Under the pieces are notes generated by a model that was given only the letters and a program-made list of their open reading frames with translations, had not been told where the DNA came from and made no database searches. A stretch of DNA of 64,000 bases, taken from NCBI GenBank assembly GCA_005656395.1, contig SRSI01000079.1:2170001-2234000 (forward strand), in the 5' to 3' direction. This DNA is from Strongyloides papillosus (taxonomy: Eukaryota > Nematoda > Chromadorea > Rhabditida > Strongyloididae). Shown one piece after another: positions 24,857 through 37,475 of this stretch; the first letter of the stretch is position 1; every line of letters begins with the position of its first letter. A program made the position numbers and the translations under genes.

Positions 24857-25176
24857 TGTGTAAAATTTAGAGTATTATAATAAAGATTGTTCTTAAAAAA
24901 AAATAAAATATTAGAGCTATTGCGATTCGTAAAACTTTATTTTAACGTTTATTTAGAATAGAAATCATTGTTGCAATACAAATAAACAGTAATTTCGATA
25001 AAATAAAAATACATTAATTATGATAAAAACAAAGTACTATAACATATTTGCCATATTTACATTGCGCACATTCTTAAGAACAATCATAAATCTCAGCATA
25101 TAAAACCATGCTGCAATCTTTTAATGGAGATTATGTGAGTATATCTTGAGCTCTACCACAAACACTTCTGTCTAGA
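24857..25176 (-). repeat. Duplicated 3'-end/3'UTR segment, copy A
   Basis: About 320 bp is closely repeated at 28459-28780. On the minus strand the shared part contains a short conserved reading frame ending RSVCGR(A/S)QDILT-stop, then a 3'UTR-like tract with AATAAA-type signals near its end. This looks like the last exon plus 3'UTR of a duplicated gene. The order of events relative to the adjacent LINE is unclear. Confidence 0.7.
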
Positions 25177-25900
25177 CAAGCACCCTTGGATTAATCGGAA
25201 ACACCATTATTATAACAAGTCTGAACTCCAAATACGTTGTCTTCATTTCATTCAAAGTAAGATTACATACAACTGTTGGCAACCATTGAATCCCCAACAT
25301 TACATGCAGTCGATGTGGAATAACTTGGCTTGACTCCCCACTCATTTTCACTAACACAAAAATATTGCTTCGTAAAAACCCTCGATTTTCCGTATATAAT
25401 TACATTTAAGATATTATTGGGAGCATCCATCTTAAAGTTCATGTGTGCTTGGAGTACATTTCATAAATTTCACTCGATATTTTTATGTTATACTCTAAAA
25501 GTTGTATCTTCGTATACTTCATGACCACAGATATATCCATCAACTTAACCGTTCTACTTGGTATCGGAAACAAATCTTTTTGGGCAAATTTATATTTTAA
25601 TTCATCTACATCACTACGTTGCGAGAATTGTTAGAAACATTCAATGCTACTTTCAAATGTTCTTTGAGCACATTTCCATGATTAATCCTCATCGACTGAT
25701 GCTATTCCCGTCTTTGAAGTAGTTGTATATCGTTTTGTAGACCATGGTAGAATTGACGTTCCTTTAACTATCTTATTATCGCAGATGTACCTTACTATAC
25801 ACAACCAATTGTATATAATATCAAAGACGAATTCTTCAAAACAGCTCTTGATTTCTAATCGTTCCATGTCGTTATCACAATGATGAACCATGAATTAAGA
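25177..25900 (-). pseudogene. Decayed Cys-containing gene fragment (family unknown)
   Basis: Upstream on the minus strand of copy A, pieces of coding-like sequence appear in different frames: a 69-codon ORF at 25891-25682, then shorter stretches with several Cys (for example GVQTCYNNGV and ACLDRSVC) separated by stops. The end joins the duplicated last exon. It might once have been a secreted Cys-rich protein, such as the tail of a metalloprotease. I cannot name the family. Confidence 0.35.
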
Positions 25901-25987
25901 CTTCTCATTACAAGATAAGTAGTTTAGAGGGAGGAGTATGTACTGTCCTAATTAATGCTAGTCTACATACTTTCTTCATTCGTAGAG

Positions 25988-26165
25988 TTGAAGAACCGGA
26001 AGAATAAGCGGGGAGACGCAACAATATTTTATGATGTAAGAACGGATCAATTATTGGCTAATGATATAGTAAATGTAAGTTAAATCAATTTAAATTATTT
26101 AATACTTTTTTTAGATGCTTAAAAATGTAGATCAAGAAGTTCCCGAGTTTATTAATAAATTTTAA
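25988..26165 (+). pseudogene. C-terminal fragment of a DEAD-box RNA helicase (Vasa/DDX3-like)
   Basis: A fragment of two exons. Seen: a remnant of helicase motif VI (RTGR at about 25989-26000), then after a frame change GDATIFYD...LLANDIVN up to 26074. A 40-nt intron (GTAAGT...TTTTAG, 26075-26114) follows, and then MLKNVDQEVPEFI and a stop at 26163-26165. Known: Vasa/DDX3/DDX4-type helicases end with a (L/I)V..L....QEVP(x)(F/W)(L/I) segment at this distance from HRIGRTGR. The rest of the helicase is absent upstream. Because the intron is retained, this is a piece of genomic duplication, not a retrocopy. The break inside motif VI makes it nonfunctional. Confidence 0.65.
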
Positions 26166-27430
26166 TATTTGGTTTTTTATATTTATTGTTTAATAAAAGT
26201 TTTCGATAAACTACTTTTACGATTTTTTGTCATTATTTTTGGTAAATATCATTGTTTTTGTTAGAAATTAAGAACAAAAACAAATTTTGTGTTTCGTTAA
26301 TAACATAATAAAAGCGATAATACTTGTCTATTATAACCATGTACAAAACAAATATATTATTTACCGTTGTAATAACACATTCTTCCATAAAGTGCCAAAA
26401 ATAAATTTTTATTCAAATCTCTGATTAATAACATTTTTTTTTAAATTTATGAATTAAAACTACAACTCAATTTAAAAAAAAATTGAATATTAATAGAATA
26501 AAAAATGAATATTACAAAACCAGTGTGACGAAAAATAATCCTTTTTTTCCTATGTATATAAAATTTTTAGCGCACCTAACCAATATTTTATGAAGAAATC
26601 TCTAATTTCCAGTAGAGTAGAAAAAGGCAGAATGTCAAAGACATGTTGTAAGCACAAAAATAGCACAAAATGGATTTAATTTTGATACCCAAGAACAAGC
26701 GGTCATTTTAAGTTAAGAAATAGCATTCTAAAAATCAGAATTAAGCGTGAGTAGGAAAGAATGGTCAGTTATTCGTAAGATGAGCAAATATCCGGTGTTA
26801 CATAAAATCTTGAAAAAAAGCTTATAATAAAGTTAGAGCTTGGTATAGAAATAATTTCCATTCTGTTAACGATACCATTTGCTATTTATTATTGGTGATG
26901 AAGTCAAAAAAAGGCAGGAACGACAAGTATTAAAACAACATGAAACAATGCATTTAAATTCTGATCTCGAATAGCAATAGCAAAATACATCCAAAAGAAA
27001 TCTTTTCTTGCTGTTCTACATTTATCTTAGATATTTCAAACGAAGTTGGATGTATAATCTCTGAAAGTTTCCCGGCTACCCTTATTCATTCTTCATATCC
27101 TCTTTTTTTGTTCTTGAAATGAACTAAAGAACTTCAAAGATTACTTTTATTTTTTACATATCCACTTTGATAAGCAAATTATATATAATCATCCGATTAA
27201 TTGTAATTATTATCGCATAAATCGGCTTAATTTTTTTTGTCTATGGATAGTCATTATCGCTCTTAAAAAGATATTTCTTTTTTCAAACGGAAGTAATTAA
27301 ATAAAGTAAGGTTATTATTTTGATGGGTGCAGTACGGATGAGTTTTTACAAATTTTTTTTTTATTTTTGAGTTATAAAAATATGAAAATAACGAAATCAT
27401 CATTTAATTTTGTCACTTTAACTTGTAACA
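26166..27430. other. No gene identified
   Basis: AT-rich sequence with stops in all frames. Short coding-like patches around 26670-26950 could be remnants of a further decayed gene, but no family could be recognised. Confidence 0.4.
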
Positions 27431-28461
27431 ATGTCTAACAGTTCAGTTTTATTGCTTTAGAAGAAGAATTTTATCCTATCAACAGAGACTACTATTTTGC
27501 TGCAATCCAAAATGAAATTTCGATGTCTATTGCTCTTATACCAAATCTATATTTTTTATATGCTATTTGACACGTATAGCATTCAAAAAGAGGGAAAATA
27601 TTGAGGGAGGACAGGTCTTAGTTTTCAACATATTAATATAATGTCTATTGTCACTAGTTTAACAGTTTTTTACTTATTATTTAGGTGTATACCATAACGA
27701 AGGGTTGATAAACGTAAATATATGTTTTTATATGCGAAGCATACAAGGATATTCCTAACATTTCTAGTTACAATCCCTTTGTTTTTTACAGTTGAAAGAT
27801 ACTTTATCGTGATATCAAACAATAATCTTCAAAAATGTATCGCATTTGCAGTTTCTATTTTTTTCAATTTTTCATCATTAATGAGTTTAGCTATAACGTT
27901 TTTTCAATCAGACATTGAATGGGTACCCAATCAAATATGTGCATTAACTAAAAGTTCAACATCATCAACAGTTAATCAAATTACTGGAATTTTGAATTAT
28001 TTTGTATTGGTGGTTCCATTAATCGTTGGAATTATTAACTTTTCCATGATTAAAACGCCTGAATTCACAAGCGCCAATCTCTCCAAGTTCAAAATTTAAA
28101 CAAAATGAAAACAAGACAATTTTTATCAATTTAATTATTCAAACATTTCAACCTTTTTTGGACAATGGCCCTCAACTCTTTTCTTTTTTTTATCTTAAGT
28201 CAAGTAAGTTTACTTATTAATAATTATTTATTTTAACTAATTGAAGCTGGTCACAATATATACATCGTTTGGCGGATATTGGATGGACTTACAGCCTTTA
28301 GTTTAGTTTCGAATATTTTATTTTCCATCATCTTCATTAAAGATGTCAGAAATACAGTATTTAAAAGGACAAGTAATATAGTTAACAAAGTAGCAAACGT
28401 AGTAACAATAAAAACTGATAATACATTAAAATTTAATCAACAAAAATCTTTAGTAGTGTAA
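27431..28461 (+). pseudogene. Decayed nematode chemoreceptor-like 7TM gene
   Basis: Pieces read in order on the plus strand. A possible start at 27431 is thrown out of frame by a T-run. A first TM helix follows (ISMSIALIPNLYFLYAI, ending in a stop near 27568). ORF 27722-28099 has a VERYF motif and three hydrophobic helices around a WVPNQIC loop. ORF 28279-28461 has the last helix and a basic tail. Known: an ER(Y)F-like motif after a mid-protein helix and a single Cys loop are usual in nematode serpentine receptors. The exact family is unclear. Stops and frameshifts lie between the pieces, so it is a pseudogene unless many small introns are assumed. Confidence 0.55.
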
Positions 28462-28780
28462 AATTTAAAGTCTTAAAATAAGATTATCCATTAAAGAAAA
28501 ATAAAATATTAAAACTATTGTAATTCGTAAGACTTTATTATATAATTTATTTAAAATAGAATTCACTATTACAATACAAATAAACAGTAATTTTCGATAG
28601 AATAAAAATATAAAAAATATGATAAAAAACAAAGTGCTATACGCATTTGCCGTATTCCTACGTTTTCCATATTTTTGGAGAATAGTCATAAATCTCAGCA
28701 TATAAAACCATGTTGCAACTTTTTAATAGAGATTATGTGAGTATATCTTGAGATCTGCCACAAACACTTCTATTGACAAA
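28459..28780 (-). repeat. Duplicated 3'-end/3'UTR segment, copy B
   Basis: Second copy of the segment at 24857-25176, in the same orientation. Here it abuts the end of the chemoreceptor pseudogene, and the upstream coding-like sequence of copy A is missing. The conserved end reads RSVCGRSQDILT-stop on the minus strand. Confidence 0.7.
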
Positions 28781-30448
28781 AATACTTTTGGATTCTCCAA
28801 ATTCGAGGTTATATAATCTCTACCTATGGTAGAAGTTATACCCTTGTATACATTAAATTCTACCCTATTTTTAATTAGTAGGTAGAGTCTTACTATACCC
28901 AAAAATTCTACTGATACAGTATAATATTAAAAATTATTTTAAGTAAAAAATTTTTTAATGCAATATTTTTTTATTGTACATTTTACTTTAAGGCGGTAAT
29001 ATATACATAATAATAAAAAGATAATTTTTATGTTATATTAATTCGAGATTTTCGCATACATATTGGTAAAGTTAATGAATGAAAATAAAGATCATTGATA
29101 TATATAAGCACATGACAACAACATTTCCAAAATTTATTAATACCATCAAAAATAAAGAATGTATTTCTAGAAATATTAAATTAAGTGTATCGTTAAAAAA
29201 TATATTTAATCTATAAAAAATATTCATATTTTAATACAATTATTATTTTAAAATTTTATTACTAGTAATTTTATTCATCTATAGAGGCAATATTAAATGT
29301 TGGTTATTAAAAATATTATGGGTGTTTGACGTAAAATGATAGAAAAAAATATAAATTAATATTTCATTGACTGTTTTGTAAAAGTATGATAAAAAGAAGG
29401 ATTATTAAATAAGGAATTGAAAGTCACTCATTAAGTTTTCTTACTGATTATAATAAAAATTTTAATTATTATTTTAACAAGGATTTTTTTTATTAAAAAA
29501 TTTACGAAAACAAATTATTTCAATTAATATTAAACTTGTTATTTATAAAATATTTTCATATTTAAGTTAAATAAATATGTAGAATTTATTTATAAACAAA
29601 TATATATCATATATAGTAAAATATTTTTATTTGTGTAGTCTCGCCTACAAATAACATATTAACAACAATCATAATTAACAACATAAAATTAACACTTAAT
29701 ATTAATAACAATCACTAAACAAAACAATATCTATATACTTTAAAATTGAATGGCTTTGATGGTATTATCATACTGTTGTTCTCCTATTTGGAATTTATTT
29801 ATTCCTTTTATCACAACTCCTTCACTTATTTTATTTAAAAAAAGTGTTTTCATAATGGAAACAATTATTTTACGATATTTTAAAATATATTACAAAGAAG
29901 TGTGAAGAATGATTGAAATATATTTAAAATTGAACTTTTCTACTTTAATGCAATAAATCTTACATGTATAGAAGAATTAAGAAAGTGTGATAAGAATTAG
30001 CGACAAAGTATAAACATTATATGCGCCTAATAATTTTCATATCCATATAACAAATTTATTGTGGAACTTTTATTCAAAAAGAATTATATACTTGCAAATT
30101 TTATCTCTGGGAATAAGTTAAAAATAATAAACTAAATCTTCTTCTGATCAATTATTATAAAAAGAGAATGAATGATTCACTTAACTTATTTATATTTTGT
30201 ATTGTTAAAAGATTGATTTTGAAATACTATAAACTTTGAAATAGATGTTTATTTTGTGCAATATGCTATTTAAAATTCGAATTAATTTTATCTTCAATAT
30301 TTATATATTTTCTATTTACGCCAAATTATATAAAATATAAAAACACCTATTTTTAATAATATCCATGCAAAAATAGCCATCGTTTAAAGTGGTATTTCTT
30401 TGTACAACATTATATTACTGAGTACGAAAATAATCAAGTGTTTCAAGA
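28781..30448. other. No gene identified
   Basis: About 1.7 kb of extremely AT-rich sequence with stops in every frame. Small local palindromes occur (for example CTACCTATGGTAG near 28820), but no element or exon can be supported. Confidence 0.45.
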
Positions 30449-30450
30449 TA

Positions 30451-31332
30451 CAGTCAAACCTGTAATTTAGAACCATCAAATTTTTTCGGAAAAGTGGTCC
30501 TAAATGACAGGTGGTCTTAAATTAGAAGTTCTATATTATTCCAGATATTAGTATAGTTATAAGCACAAATATAGTAAATTATTTTTAATTTTTATATTAA
30601 AATGAATAATAATTATAAATTAAGTGATAAAAAAGAGTTAAAATTATTTATTTGCTAAAATGTTCGTCATTTTCATTTTTTTCATTCTACCTGGACAACT
30701 CCTTACTAAATTCTGATTTCAAATTTGCTTTAATTCTAGCAAATTATTGGGTAAGATTTTTTAGGCTTCATTGAAAATTTTAAACTCTTATGAATTTTGT
30801 ATTGTAATTGATTATAATAAATGCATTTAAGTTCATTTATATTTACTAAAAAAAGGAATAACATACAATATCGTTTAATGTATAAACACCTCTAAAATAT
30901 TGGTTATGTTTGTTGGATAGCTGTTCTTAGAAATCACTAAAAATGTATCTTTTATTACTAAAAATTATAAAAATTAATACAAAAAATATCACATGGTCAT
31001 TTATTTTTTTTTAAATCATGGTTTTTTCAAACATACTACGACAAATAAAATTTTAGACAAAGAGAAACCGTTTATAATATTTTTTTATCAAAAGATATTT
31101 TTATTTTTAAGCTAGCTAATAATAAAATGACCTAAATGTTATGGTTAAATACACCTGGTCTTAAATTAGAGGTTTTTTTACATGGTCATAATCAAAAATT
31201 ATCCTAAAAAGTGGTCTATAATTACAGGTGGTTTAAATCGCAGGTATTTGAAAACATTTTTGCATGGGTAAAAAATAGGTTTTTAAAAAGTGGGTCCTAA
31301 ATTAGAGGTGGTCTTTAGAACAGGTGTGACTG
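30451..31332. mobile_element. Non-autonomous TA-flanked inverted-repeat DNA transposon (pogo/Tigger-like ends)
   Basis: Terminal inverted repeats begin CAGTCAAACCTGT (30451) and end ACAGGTGTGACTG (31332), each flanked by TA (30449-30450, 31333-31334), the target duplication of the Tc1/mariner/pogo superfamily. The first bases match the CAGTCAAACCT-type ends known for pogo/Tigger elements. Subterminal motifs of the form GTGGTC(C/T)TAAATTAGAGGT repeat at least five times near both ends. The 882-bp interior has no transposase ORF, so it is MITE-like and would need a transposase supplied in trans. Confidence 0.75.
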
Positions 31333-31727
31333 TACTTCTTCTTTTCCAATCAGTTGTCAACTATATATTTTTAATACTGTTGTATTTTTATTTAAAAATG
31401 TAAATTTTCAACTTAGAATGATTGTTTGTTTCATGAATATCAACTCCAGATTATTCTTGTGCTTAATTTGGCGTCTTGAGCATGTTTGTACCAAAACTTT
31501 GCTACAACTTCCATGCATACTTTCCTCAAGTAAAATTCCCACTACATTACAATATTTGGCGGTTAAAATACATTAAAACACTCAGTGTTATTATTTTATA
31601 AGCAAGGAGGTTGCGCACTTTTATAATGCTCTGATAAGAAAGTTCTTATTTATTTTAAGATCATTCGTGTTTTTTTTCTTCCGTCGCTTTTCTACATGTT
31701 TTTTAGTGTGATTTTGTATCTTTTTAG

Positions 31728-31893
31728 TTTAAGAAAATATAATGGTCCACCAAGAAGAGCTTTTCGTCCACCACAGATTTTTATCTTAAAGTAATTAAAA
31801 TAATTATTCGCATTACGATTGAATATTTTCAGAAAACCACTTAAATTGTTGGCGAAGTCATTGCAGAATGGAATGAAAGATGAAGGAGTGTAA
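31728..31893 (+). pseudogene. Orphan last-exon pair of an unknown gene
   Basis: After a good acceptor (TTTTTAG) at 31727, an open stretch contains NGPPRRAFRPPQIF. A 42-nt GT...AG intron (31791-31832) joins it in frame to KPLKLLAKSLQNGMKDEGV and a stop at 31891-31893. Upstream exons were not found. It may be the decayed 3' end of a gene, or chance. The family is not recognised. Confidence 0.3.
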
Positions 31894-31995
31894 GGTTTAA
31901 TTAAAACAATTAAAAGTATATTAAAATTTATATATCACACATGATTACATATTAGATTCCATTTCCCCACATTTTTTTTATTAGGTTGTACATTT

Positions 31996-32262
31996 TTGTT
32001 GCATTCATACTCCCATATTGTGGTGATTTTTATTTCAATTAGTGATTCGTGTGAATACTCTTACTTGGAAAATTTTATACATAAATTTGGTGCTTGCCGA
32101 GTATTTTCGTCCCTAGTATTCCACTCGTTACATTTGATTAGATTCTTATTTATAGTTATAGGGTCGATAAGTTACATTAATTTCATTGGTTTATTTTACA
32201 CGCTAGAATATGTGTTAACAGAAGAATCTACACTTATCTCTTTAAAATTATTTAGACACTGA
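31996..32262 (+). other. Hydrophobic 88-codon ORF, doubtful
   Basis: An open frame with two hydrophobic stretches and several Ser and Cys residues. It has no recognisable family and no clear splice context. It lies in degraded DNA between two transposon-like repeats and may be a fragment of a membrane protein gene or chance. Confidence 0.2.
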
Positions 32263-33023
32263 TGACATCAATTTGGTTTTGTAGGTTTCTTTTAGGAATA
32301 CCTTAGCTACAGTAGTGAATTCATGTGGTTGTTATTTTTCTGATCAGGATTAAAACAAAATAAGCGAATTTACTATTACCTCACGTCCTTTTATTTCTTA
32401 GATTATTACAAAAGTAGAATGCTAGCTTCTTTTAGAATGGTAATTTTGTTAACTATGCAAAATTATATTAGTTTATTTAATTCCTGATTGTGTTTTTATT
32501 TTCATAAATGGTAAATGAGTTCTTACATTCTCCATTTTAAGAACATCAATTTCCATTTATCTTTTGCCCTAACATTATTATTCATATGCCGATATTGTCT
32601 TAACGATTAATTCATTCATGCTTCTACTAAATTAAATATTGAGAGTACGACTTTATCCTTGAGGGCATTTTTTTTGTAACTTTTATACTTTTGACACATG
32701 GGAAAAAAACGTATAAATATTACTAGGTGCCATATATACACCAGTTTCCCACTTGAGTGTACTTTTTTTGGTGCGTTTTTCTCATTGATTATCGTGGTTA
32801 ATCATAAAATTAATTTTTTTATTTTTATATTTCCTTGTTTTTAGTGCTGGTGAAAGTTCTGAGAGTTTGAGATGCTACAAAATAGAAAACAATGTATCAG
32901 AATCAAATTTAGTGTAGGTTTTTTCCTTGATATCTCCGTTTTGATAACCCTTATTTCTTAGTATTTGAATTTTCCTGGATGCAGTTGAAAGAATAGAGCT
33001 GAAGAAATGTAAGTTTTAATTAA

Positions 33024-33741
33024 ATCCCATTTGTGAGTCAATCAAACATTTGATGTACAACTAAAAATTTACCCCCCATTTTATTTCATGAATAAAAAAG
33101 AGCAACCAAAAAAAAGTATGTTGGCAAATTCATTCGGCCTGAACTTTGAGATACAGAAGCTACAGTGACTCAAAGTCGGGAAAATTGATTTTTATAAGTT
33201 CCCGGTAAATAAGTTTTTTTAAAAATAAATATTGTTTATAGTGGTACTTCTTTATAAGAAAACGAATGAGCATACTTTCGGATTCGTAAATTTCCGTCTT
33301 TATTGTCTTTTGAATTTTTTTTATAGTTTTTTTTATTTTTTGAGTACAAAAAGCAAAGAAGCGCATGTTTTCACAATGCTTATTTCGATTTTTCATGTAA
33401 TTTTACATCTAGATCAACAAAAAAATAAAAAAGTTGTAAACCACAATATGTTTTGAGTATGAGTAAAAAAATGAAAAAAACGCATGTTTCACTTTGTTTA
33501 TTCGTTTTTTCATGAAAATCACCCCTATAAACAATATTTATTAAAAAAAATCTATTTACCGGAAACTTGTATAAATCAATTTTTCCAACATTGCTCACTG
33601 CAGCTCCTGTATCTTAAAAATTCAGGCTGAATTAAATTTGCAACCTACATTTTTGTAACTGCTCTTTCTACTAATAAAAAAAAATGAGGGGTAAAATTTT
33701 TAATTGTATCTCCAATATTCTGATTGTCTCAAAAAAGGGAT
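33024..33741. mobile_element. Foldback element flanked by TTAA
   Basis: A ~718-bp region whose left arm (about 33024-33290) is an imperfect inverted copy of its right arm (about 33480-33741). The arms share blocks such as TTTACCCCCC/GAGGGGTAAA, AAATATTGTTTATAG and the AT-rich loop. The ends read ATCCC...GGGAT and both are flanked by TTAA (33020-33023 and 33742-33745). Short ORFs inside are just the palindrome read both ways. TTAA flanks suggest a piggyBac-type target site, but the ends do not otherwise identify a family. Confidence 0.65.
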
Positions 33742-33745
33742 TTAA

Positions 33746-35739
33746 GTTGCATAATCACTTATAAAATGATAAAAAGAGAGTTCTTTTTAAAGATTAATAT
33801 GACCAATTTTACTTAGTACTCTATAAAATGGTCTTTTCACTCAAGTTTTAAAGTGTGCATTAATTAACTATTGTATCATAAAACCGGTTAAATTGAAAAG
33901 AATTGATTTAAAGACCAAAATTTACCCATTTATTTTTCTAATTATGACTAAGTCTGTAATGAAACAAAAAAAAACAAATTTTAAAATTTTTTATTAATTG
34001 ATCACTATATGTAAAATTAAATTTTTATATTGAATCATAATATTGAGCAAGAGGTTAAAGATATTAAAAACATTACACATTGTAAATAGTTAAAGTAAAA
34101 TAATAAAATTTCTTATGCTTATAATATCAATATTAATTTGAATACAATAATAAAAACATTATTTTTTAAATATTATTTTTTAAAGCTAGTCTATCATATA
34201 TTACACTCCATTTACAGTTTTATTCATTCCCGAAAACTTCAGTCATAGATTGAGCAGTCTTATCAAATCCTTTGGTTTTTTTATTGCATCTGCATCATTC
34301 GTTTTATTGACATCCACTTATCCCCCTTCCTGTTATCATTATTCAACTTTATCAGCACTAACATTAGAATTTGACATATCGGTAGTAGTCCAGATGTGGT
34401 ATTTCTTGAACATTTTTACGGTTCTTCAAACTATTTTTTTTAATTTTATTTCTATCGTGTTGGAGTGTTGATGAATTGTTATGGGTTTTCTGAAAACTGT
34501 ATTACTTGTAGAATTTTCAATACTACCACTTTTTTTTCCTTTCCCTTCTGATTTCTTTTTTTTTACTTAAATAATACCATGTATAAGCTCCACAGGACAG
34601 ATACAACAAGAAGCATACTTATAAATAACATTAAGCCATATGACAGCAATAGTAGATTGGCTCTCAGTAAGTGCTGTGCCATTAATGTCCGCTACAGAGA
34701 TTCTTTATTTGTTCACTTTCACACGTTTTCAAGAAATTCTCATCAACATGTCCTCCTGCTTTTTTCTGTTTAAGTTGATCCTCGCATTTTGTTTATATCC
34801 TCAACTTTCTGTTTTGACAGCTCTCTTCGTTTTCTAGAAGAACGGACATCTAAAGGTTGGCTGCTTGTTTCTTCCATTTTTTATATTTACTCTTTGAAGA
34901 TTGAATTTATTAAATTTTGAAACAGTGATAAAAATGTCTATATGGTAAATTTATAAATACTAGAAATTTGTAAATATCGCTATTAAAAAAATAAATTTTT
35001 TTAAATTTGAATGTTAGATACCTGAAATCTATGATACTAAGAAAAAGGAAAAACATTTTGTTCTTGTCACAACTCTTTTTAAACTTAACAAATTTCAAGG
35101 AATAAATGGCCTAAAGATGTTTTTTTCCTACTTTGCAGTGAAAAATATGTTTTTCACATTGTTGGCTAATTTATTCTTAATAAAATATCATTCTTCAGAC
35201 CTTTTTTATCGTATTTTTCTAATTAGAATTACTTTCTATAAAATAAATAAATTGATTTTTAGTTCATTACAAAAGTTAAATTCCAGAATGTTGAAGAAAC
35301 ATTACATAATATCTATTGATTTTAGGCTTCCCAAGTTGTGAACTATTGAGCGATGATAGTATTTTAGAAAAAATTTCAAGAGTGTTATGTTGAAAGGCTA
35401 ACAAAATTACTCCAAGTCATTGATTCAGCTGTTATATTAAGTGAAAACAACAATAAAGATGTTCTACAAAATATAAAATTATAATCCCCTGCGGTGGTAT
35501 TTCAAATGATTAGTCATTTATTTAGATTTTCAATCAAGACTACTTATTGAAATATAATAAGGAAATCAAATATGATTATTTAACACTTCTAATTAATAAA
35601 AACTCATACCTGGAATTTTAAATTATTATATATAAAAATGAATATTTCTATATTCAAAACATAATTTATGGTAATAATATGTAAAAAAAAGACATTATAT
35701 ACATATAATTAATATTTTTGGTTTTAGAGTATTTTTGTA
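33746..35739. other. No gene identified
   Basis: 2 kb of AT-rich DNA. ORFs at 34250-34471, 34579-34837 and 35117-35341 are short and hydrophobic or low-complexity, without splice support or recognisable motifs. I do not call them genes. Confidence 0.4.
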
Positions 35740-37475
35740 ATGTCAAAGTTTTTTTTTTTCTTTTTGGTCTTTTTCATTAATGTATATATATTGGTCATAT
35801 GTGAAACGGATTCTCAAGATTTGTACACATTAAAGTACACGTATGAAACAAGCAATGGTATAAAAACAGATGGAAATATTAAGGGATTGCCAATGACAAA
35901 TGATAAAATACTTGCTGGTATGAATTTTGTGATTTCACCAATAATAGTATTTAAGTACCCTTACTGAAAAATAATTACAAAAGTATTTTTATAAATTTCA
36001 GTGGTTATTAGATTTTTACCATAATAACAAAGATATAAACAATGAAGTTTACATATTAAAAGACAGTAAGAAGGCAATTTCTCATGGCTCTTTAAATAAA
36101 ATCATAAATTGTACAATAAAATACTGCGAAATTGGAATTATGAAATTTGGAAATGATTGTAAATGGCTTCTTATTTCTACATTGGTTTTGAGAAAATAGA
36201 TAAAATGAAAATTTTATTATACAGTTATCTCCAAAATTGAATGATAAGTACTCGTTTCATGTTGCTGTTTGTCCAGGTAAAGAATGGCTTTCAAACTATT
36301 CGTCAACTGAGTACATTGTTGATAAAAACAATATTTTGGATCTTCCAAAAAATAAGTATCATCCTTTCCGCTACATAAACAAAATAATTTATTGTCACGA
36401 TAATCATCTTGCTAATAAATTTGTAAAGTGTGGTCAGCTTAATCAAATGTTTTTTGCCTCCAATTGATGTTGGTTATGATTGTGATAAATATTCTGAAGG
36501 TGTTGGAACTAGTGATGATGGGAGAATAAGTGGACGGTATTTGGAAATCAAGTCAGATAGTAAAATTATGTGTTTACGTTATAATTTACTGAATTCAAGT
36601 CGTTTTGATTTTCAGTGTTTTTTTATCGGAATATAATTACGAATCTAACTCAAATATAATTGATATTTTTAACAACAAATCTAAGATTTACTCTGGCCAA
36701 CGTTTTCATTTAAACCTATGGACTTTTTCAATTCAGAAATAATTGTTGATCACAGTATTGGAGAGGAAATCAGGATATCTGCATGAATGTGATAGCCACT
36801 GCACAGTACCGAATATCAATGCAACACTACGTTTAAAAAATTAATGGAATTGTACAAAAACATAAAAATAAAATTGAGGATAACTTTGAAAGTATAGACA
36901 CTTATTTAATAGACAAAAGAAAAATAGATAATGGTTTAGTTGGATGTCATGCAGTCCCAGATGATATTAAACTTCCACTATTTGAGGATTTTTATGAAAA
37001 ACGTTATCAAACACATTTATTGATGCTTAATGAAAAAAACAAACGAATATAAAAGTTTATGATATAAATTCATTGGTATCAAACAAAAAATATAAATGTA
37101 TTTTAAATGTAAACAGTAGCATTGCTGATATTGGTATATTAAATTATATAACGGAATCTGAATTTACCATTCAATTTGTTGATTCAAGTTTTATTATATG
37201 GGTTATTTTTGGAGTCTCTATTGGTATTATTTTCTCTTTTAATAATTGGCCTTATATTTTTAAAAAATCACAACTAAGAAAAAAGAAATCTAATAGCAGT
37301 TCATCTATAAGTACGTCAAGCTCTTCATCGGAATCGACATCAAAGCATTCAACTATAATAACAGGTGTTGCGAATGTCCCAAGAATACAAAAAAAACGAT
37401 GTAAATAATGGATTAACATGAAAAAAATACTTAAATAAGTCACAAAGAACCGAAAAAGCAATAGCTAAAACATAA
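35740..37475 (+). pseudogene. Type I membrane protein family, copy 1 (unknown function, broken)
   Basis: Seen: signal peptide (MSKFFFFFLVFFINVYILVIC), exon 1 to 35946, a 55-nt intron in phase 0 (GTATTT...TTTCAG), then exon 2 (WLLDFYHNN..., with CEIGIM). A further GTTTTG...ACAG intron leads to a block with HVAVCPGKEW, KCGQLNQM and, after a frame break in a T6 run near 36451, DVGYDCD. More breaks follow around 36630-37060. The end holds a membrane helix (SFIIWVIFGVSIGIIF) and a Lys/Ser-rich tail ending near 37475. A homologous copy lies 2.7 kb downstream with the same order. I do not recognise the family. Layout suggests a Cys-containing secreted/ectodomain protein with one C-terminal anchor. 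Confidence 0.6.

Noticed and set aside
33160..33598. Three overlapping ORFs on both strands
   Set aside because: They are the two arms of the foldback element read in both directions.
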